This document shows positions 61,103-64,000 of a DNA stretch of 64,000 nucleotides, piece after piece. Location: positions 15,664,366 through 15,728,365 of the forward strand of contig NC_052488.1 of assembly GCF_009730915.1 (NCBI RefSeq), in the 5' to 3' direction. The notes beneath the pieces were generated by a model. That model ran no database searches. It was not told where the DNA came from and saw only the letters and a program-made list of their open reading frames with translations. How positions within the stretch are numbered: position 1 is the stretch's first letter; each line of letters starts with the position of its first letter. Made by a program: the position numbers and the translations under genes. Source of the stretch: Dioscorea cayenensis subsp. rotundata (Eukaryota; Streptophyta; Magnoliopsida; Dioscoreales; Dioscoreaceae).

Positions 61103-61526
61103 TGATCTCATTCAATTGTTCTCTTCCTGATCCGCCTCCTCGACCCATCCACACATTCCCTCCTCCGCGATCTTGCAACCGCCGTCGTCTCCATCCTTTC
61201 CACCGCCTCCGATTCTTCCCGTCGCGCCGTCTTCGATGAGGGAGTTCTCGGTCCCCTTCTCCGCATCCTCAAATTCGGATTACTTCCCTTAAGGAGCACG
61301 CTTCCACTGGATCAAATCCATCACATTAGATCCGTCCAATGCTTGGCCCATCCTTGCTTACAATGGCGTTCCTATCTTAATCAACGCTTGCCGCTCCATC
61401 TCCAGCTCTTTACCAGTCCAAGCCCTGGCCGCCAGCTCTTTAAACAACATCTCCGCCGTTGACCCATTGATTCATTTAATGGGTCTCCCCCTCCATGGCA
61501 TTGGCTTGATGCGGAACCCTAGCTAA
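61103..61526 (+). pseudogene. Armadillo-repeat protein fragment, broken
   Basis: The plus-strand frame reads LLDPSTHSLLRDLATAVVSILSTASDSSRRAVFDEGVLGPLLRIL, then shifts near 61280 to a second frame with LDPSNAWPILAYNGVPILINACRS and VQALAASSLNNISAVDP, ending NPS at TAA 61524-61526. The helices and spacing fit an ARM-repeat family protein. No intron interrupts it, and the start and C-terminus are missing. It is GC-rich against AT-rich flanks. It could be a gene fragment carried by a transposon or a decayed duplicate. Confidence 0.65.
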
Positions 61527-61733
61527 ACTTGTCTTCTGGTTATCCCATCTCTCCCTCTTTCTCTTTCTTTCTATCATTTGTCATTTTGAACTTTGAGATG
61601 TGGATTATAGTTTTGGAATTTCATAGTTATGTTTCAGTGATCCTGATTTGAATGTTTGTAATTCAAATGAAAGAGAGATCCGTGAAATTCCTACATGTAC
61701 TATTACTCATTCATTCCTTTCAAACCCTAATTT

Positions 61734-61734
<1 letters not shown>

Positions 61735-61784
<50 letters not shown>
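61735..61784. repeat. (CT)n microsatellite
   Basis: About 48 bp of uninterrupted CT dinucleotides. Such tracts are frequent in plant 5' leaders, but no downstream gene is identified here. Confidence 0.95.
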
Positions 61785-61787
<3 letters not shown>

Positions 61788-63003
61788 GCTTAAATCATCA
61801 ACTTCTTCTTAGATCCGAGGCCATCGCATTCATCCCCTTGACTCGTGCTGTGAAATTTGATCCCTTGCTTCAGTTATGGGGTTCTTGTTGTTGATCGTGC
61901 TCTCTATCTTTTGGTATGGTATCTATTTGGTGTGGGTCTTGTTTTTCTCTTCTTTTCTGGGATTTTTTTTTTTCAAGATTTATAGTTAGATTGGTTTTCT
62001 TGAAATTGAGATTGTTCATTTGTTTTAATTGGCATGTTTAGTTTTCTTGTACATTAAAATTTTCCTTTTGTTAATGTTTTGATTGCTGAATAGTTGTGAG
62101 ATGTGTTGAATTTAATGATCTTTGAACAAAATTGGAGGTGAATTATAGTTCTTTAATTGCATTTGTTTTTATTATTTGTTAGACGCTTATGCTGGTTTAC
62201 TTCTTTAAATTTTGTTAGAAAAATGAGATAATCAGAACACATTGGTGAATCTCCATTATCTTTACTGGTCTTTTTCCATAATTTAGTCTTTTAACTCTTG
62301 GCATTCATCAGAATTTTTTTTCCTGAATTTATTTCTTGGTTATGTTTAGCCTTTGGAATGGCTTGTAGAATATCCATCATCTCTTAAAATCTTTATTGAC
62401 AATTTTGTATGCTGGGAAAAAATTACATTATTTTTAATATAATAATATATTAAAAATAATATATTACTAACAGTAGGCAAAGTGTGATCCAAAATTGGGA
62501 TCATTAGGGTGCAAAGACTTTGTCATTGATATTACTACCATTTGTAGCTATCTGGACAAAAATGAAGCTATATTTGCTCTATAGTTTTTCAGGTTTGTGC
62601 TAAGTAAAGAATCAGAATTAGGAAATCAATAAGATCATCTTGGTGTTAAATACATTTGTTTTCTGCATGGCTTTTCTAAGTTCAATTCGGTATCATTGCA
62701 TTACAACATGATTAACTTTTTGATAAGAACCTATAGTCCAATTAATATTAGGTAGCATAAATTTGCAGGACAGAATTAGATGCTTAACCCATGTTAAGAT
62801 TATATAATTTATATTCAATCTGTTGGTGATTTCAAACAAGTAACCAATATTTGTACAAAAGAGATTTATGATAAAAAAGAAATATACCACCATCAAACAT
62901 ATATATTCCAGTACATCAACAAGCCATCACCAATATCATATATCCTCCAACTGCTGATGTAGATCAGGGTTATTTTTAATTAATTATGGTTTCATTATTG
63001 CTA
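61785..63003. other. Intergenic or intron-like DNA
   Basis: T-rich on the plus strand with phrases such as TTTTCTTG and TTGATTGCTG, resembling plant intron composition. It could be the leader intron of a gene lying beyond the gap, but no exon can be supported. Confidence 0.35.
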
Positions 63004-63439
63004 GGGGGCGTTTAGCACTTGGATTCATGCCTTGGAAGTGGGAATGTGATGCACCCATGAGGTTTAAACCCTTGTTTGGCAACCAGGGAAGGAGTGAGTA
63101 AAGGATTAGCATGAAAATGGGAAGGCTACATGTGGAGTCTTCCTAATCCTGTCAAAATTGGGGGGAGTTGGACTCCTGAGTTATGTAATGACTATTTTGC
63201 CCTTACTTTTGAAAAGATTTCCACCTTTTTCTTCCTCTATTCCCTGTTGAGATCCACAGTTGCCTTTTTTCCCCTCTTTTCCCATTGAGATCCACATCCG
63301 ATCGTCCCTCTTCTTCGAGCTTCAGATCCATCGCCGACGCCGACGACGATCTCGTCCTTCTCCTCGCCTTCCTTCTCTGATATAGCTTCAGACGTTTAAC
63401 CAAGTTTATATATATATATATATATATATAAAAAGCTAT
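63004..63439. mobile_element. Probable Harbinger/Tourist-like terminus, cut by the gap
   Basis: It begins GGGGGCGTTTAGCACTTGG after CTA, which resembles a Harbinger-type end at a three-base target. A second TTGTTTGGCAACCAGGGAAGG lies 70 bp inside. The region then turns CT-rich and ends in (TA)n at about 63408-63430 before the Ns. The other end is not visible. Confidence 0.4.
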
Positions 63440-64000
63440 NNNNNNNNNNNNNNNNNNNNNNNNNNNNNNNNNNNNNNNNNNNNNNNNNNNNNNNNNNNNN
63501 NNNNNNNNNNNNNNNNNNNNNNNNNNNNNNNNNNNNNNNNNNNNNNNNNNNNNNNNNNNNNNNNNNNNNNNNNNNNNNNNNNNNNNNNNNNNNNNNNNNN
63601 NNNNNNNNNNNNNNNNNNNNNNNNNNNNNNNNNNNNNNNNNNNNNNNNNNNNNNNNNNNNNNNNNNNNNNNNNNNNNNNNNNNNNNNNNNNNNNNNNNNN
63701 NNNNNNNNNNNNNNNNNNNNNNNNNNNNNNNNNNNNNNNNNNNNNNNNNNNNNNNNNNNNNNNNNNNNNNNNNNNNNNNNNNNNNNNNNNNNNNNNNNNN
63801 NNNNNNNNNNNNNNNNNNNNNNNNNNNNNNNNNNNNNNNNNNNNNNNNNNNNNNNNNNNNNNNNNNNNNNNNNNNNNNNNNNNNNNNNNNNNNNNNNNNN
63901 NNNNNNNNNNNNNNNNNNNNNNNNNNNNNNNNNNNNNNNNNNNNNNNNNNNNNNNNNNNNNNNNNNNNNNNNNNNNNNNNNNNNNNNNNNNNNNNNNNNN
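63440..64000. other. Assembly gap (N)
   Basis: All bases are N to the end of the window. The gap follows directly after a (TA)n tract, a common place for assemblies to break. Confidence 1.

Noticed and set aside
1..64000. CRISPR arrays, operons or prokaryotic signals
   Set aside because: Only microsatellites and transposon repeats are present; the genes are spliced nuclear plant genes.

Overview
This window looks like nuclear DNA of a flowering plant. It has spliced genes with GT-AG introns, plant gene families (a class II trehalose-6-phosphate synthase and a group D MAPK kinase) and several plant transposon superfamilies in AT-rich intergenic DNA. The MAPK kinase and the first TPS exon are far more GC-rich than their surroundings, which is common in monocots. 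A monocot is therefore my inference, not something shown. The last 561 bases are an assembly gap (N).

Three protein-coding genes look intact, all on the minus strand. They are a TPS6-like class II trehalose-6-phosphate synthase (12423-15152, 3 coding exons, 855 aa); an intronless MKK9-like MAP kinase kinase (28112-29122, 336 aa) lacking the first activation-loop phospho-acceptor; and a TcdA/Tcd1-like tRNA threonylcarbamoyladenosine dehydratase (43052-51385, 11 coding exons, 467 aa) with an N-terminal membrane anchor. There is one tRNA gene, tRNA-Gly(CCC), at 27607-27677 on the plus strand. An orphan, broken armadillo-repeat gene fragment lies at 61103-61526. The genes share no pathway and appear to be ordinary neighbours: T6P/SnRK1 sugar signalling, MAPK signalling and tRNA modification.

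Most of the rest is transposons, several nested, with boundaries readable from target-site duplications (TSDs). From left to right: a solo LTR (509-1575, TSD GTTTA) inside a dispersed repeat; a complete Ty1/copia element (4038-9095, TSD TTTTC) with LTRs differing at one base but a broken gag-pol; a (TA)n-flanked fold-back element (9931-10212); a SINE (21781-22030, 17-bp TSD); an old hAT (23112-27157, TSD GAAAACAT) with a second SINE in its transposase; a 607-bp hAT deletion derivative (29916-30522, TSD TACCCACC); a Mutator-like element with long TIRs (35284-42612, TSD TTTATATTA) whose transposase SWIM region is split by another hAT (37130-40472, TSD ATCCCATG); an L1-type LINE (51953-59018) split beside its catalytic motif by a PIF/Harbinger element (53546-58882, TSD TAA); one end of a CACTA element (59786-60150); and a probable Harbinger-like end running into the gap.

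I found no clearly new biological system. The observations most worth a second look are the altered MAPKK activation loop, the contrast between young LTRs and broken pol in the copia element, the two precise nested insertions into transposase or RT domains, an orphan cluster of G-box/ABRE motifs at 17245-17412, and the Micron-like fold-back element.
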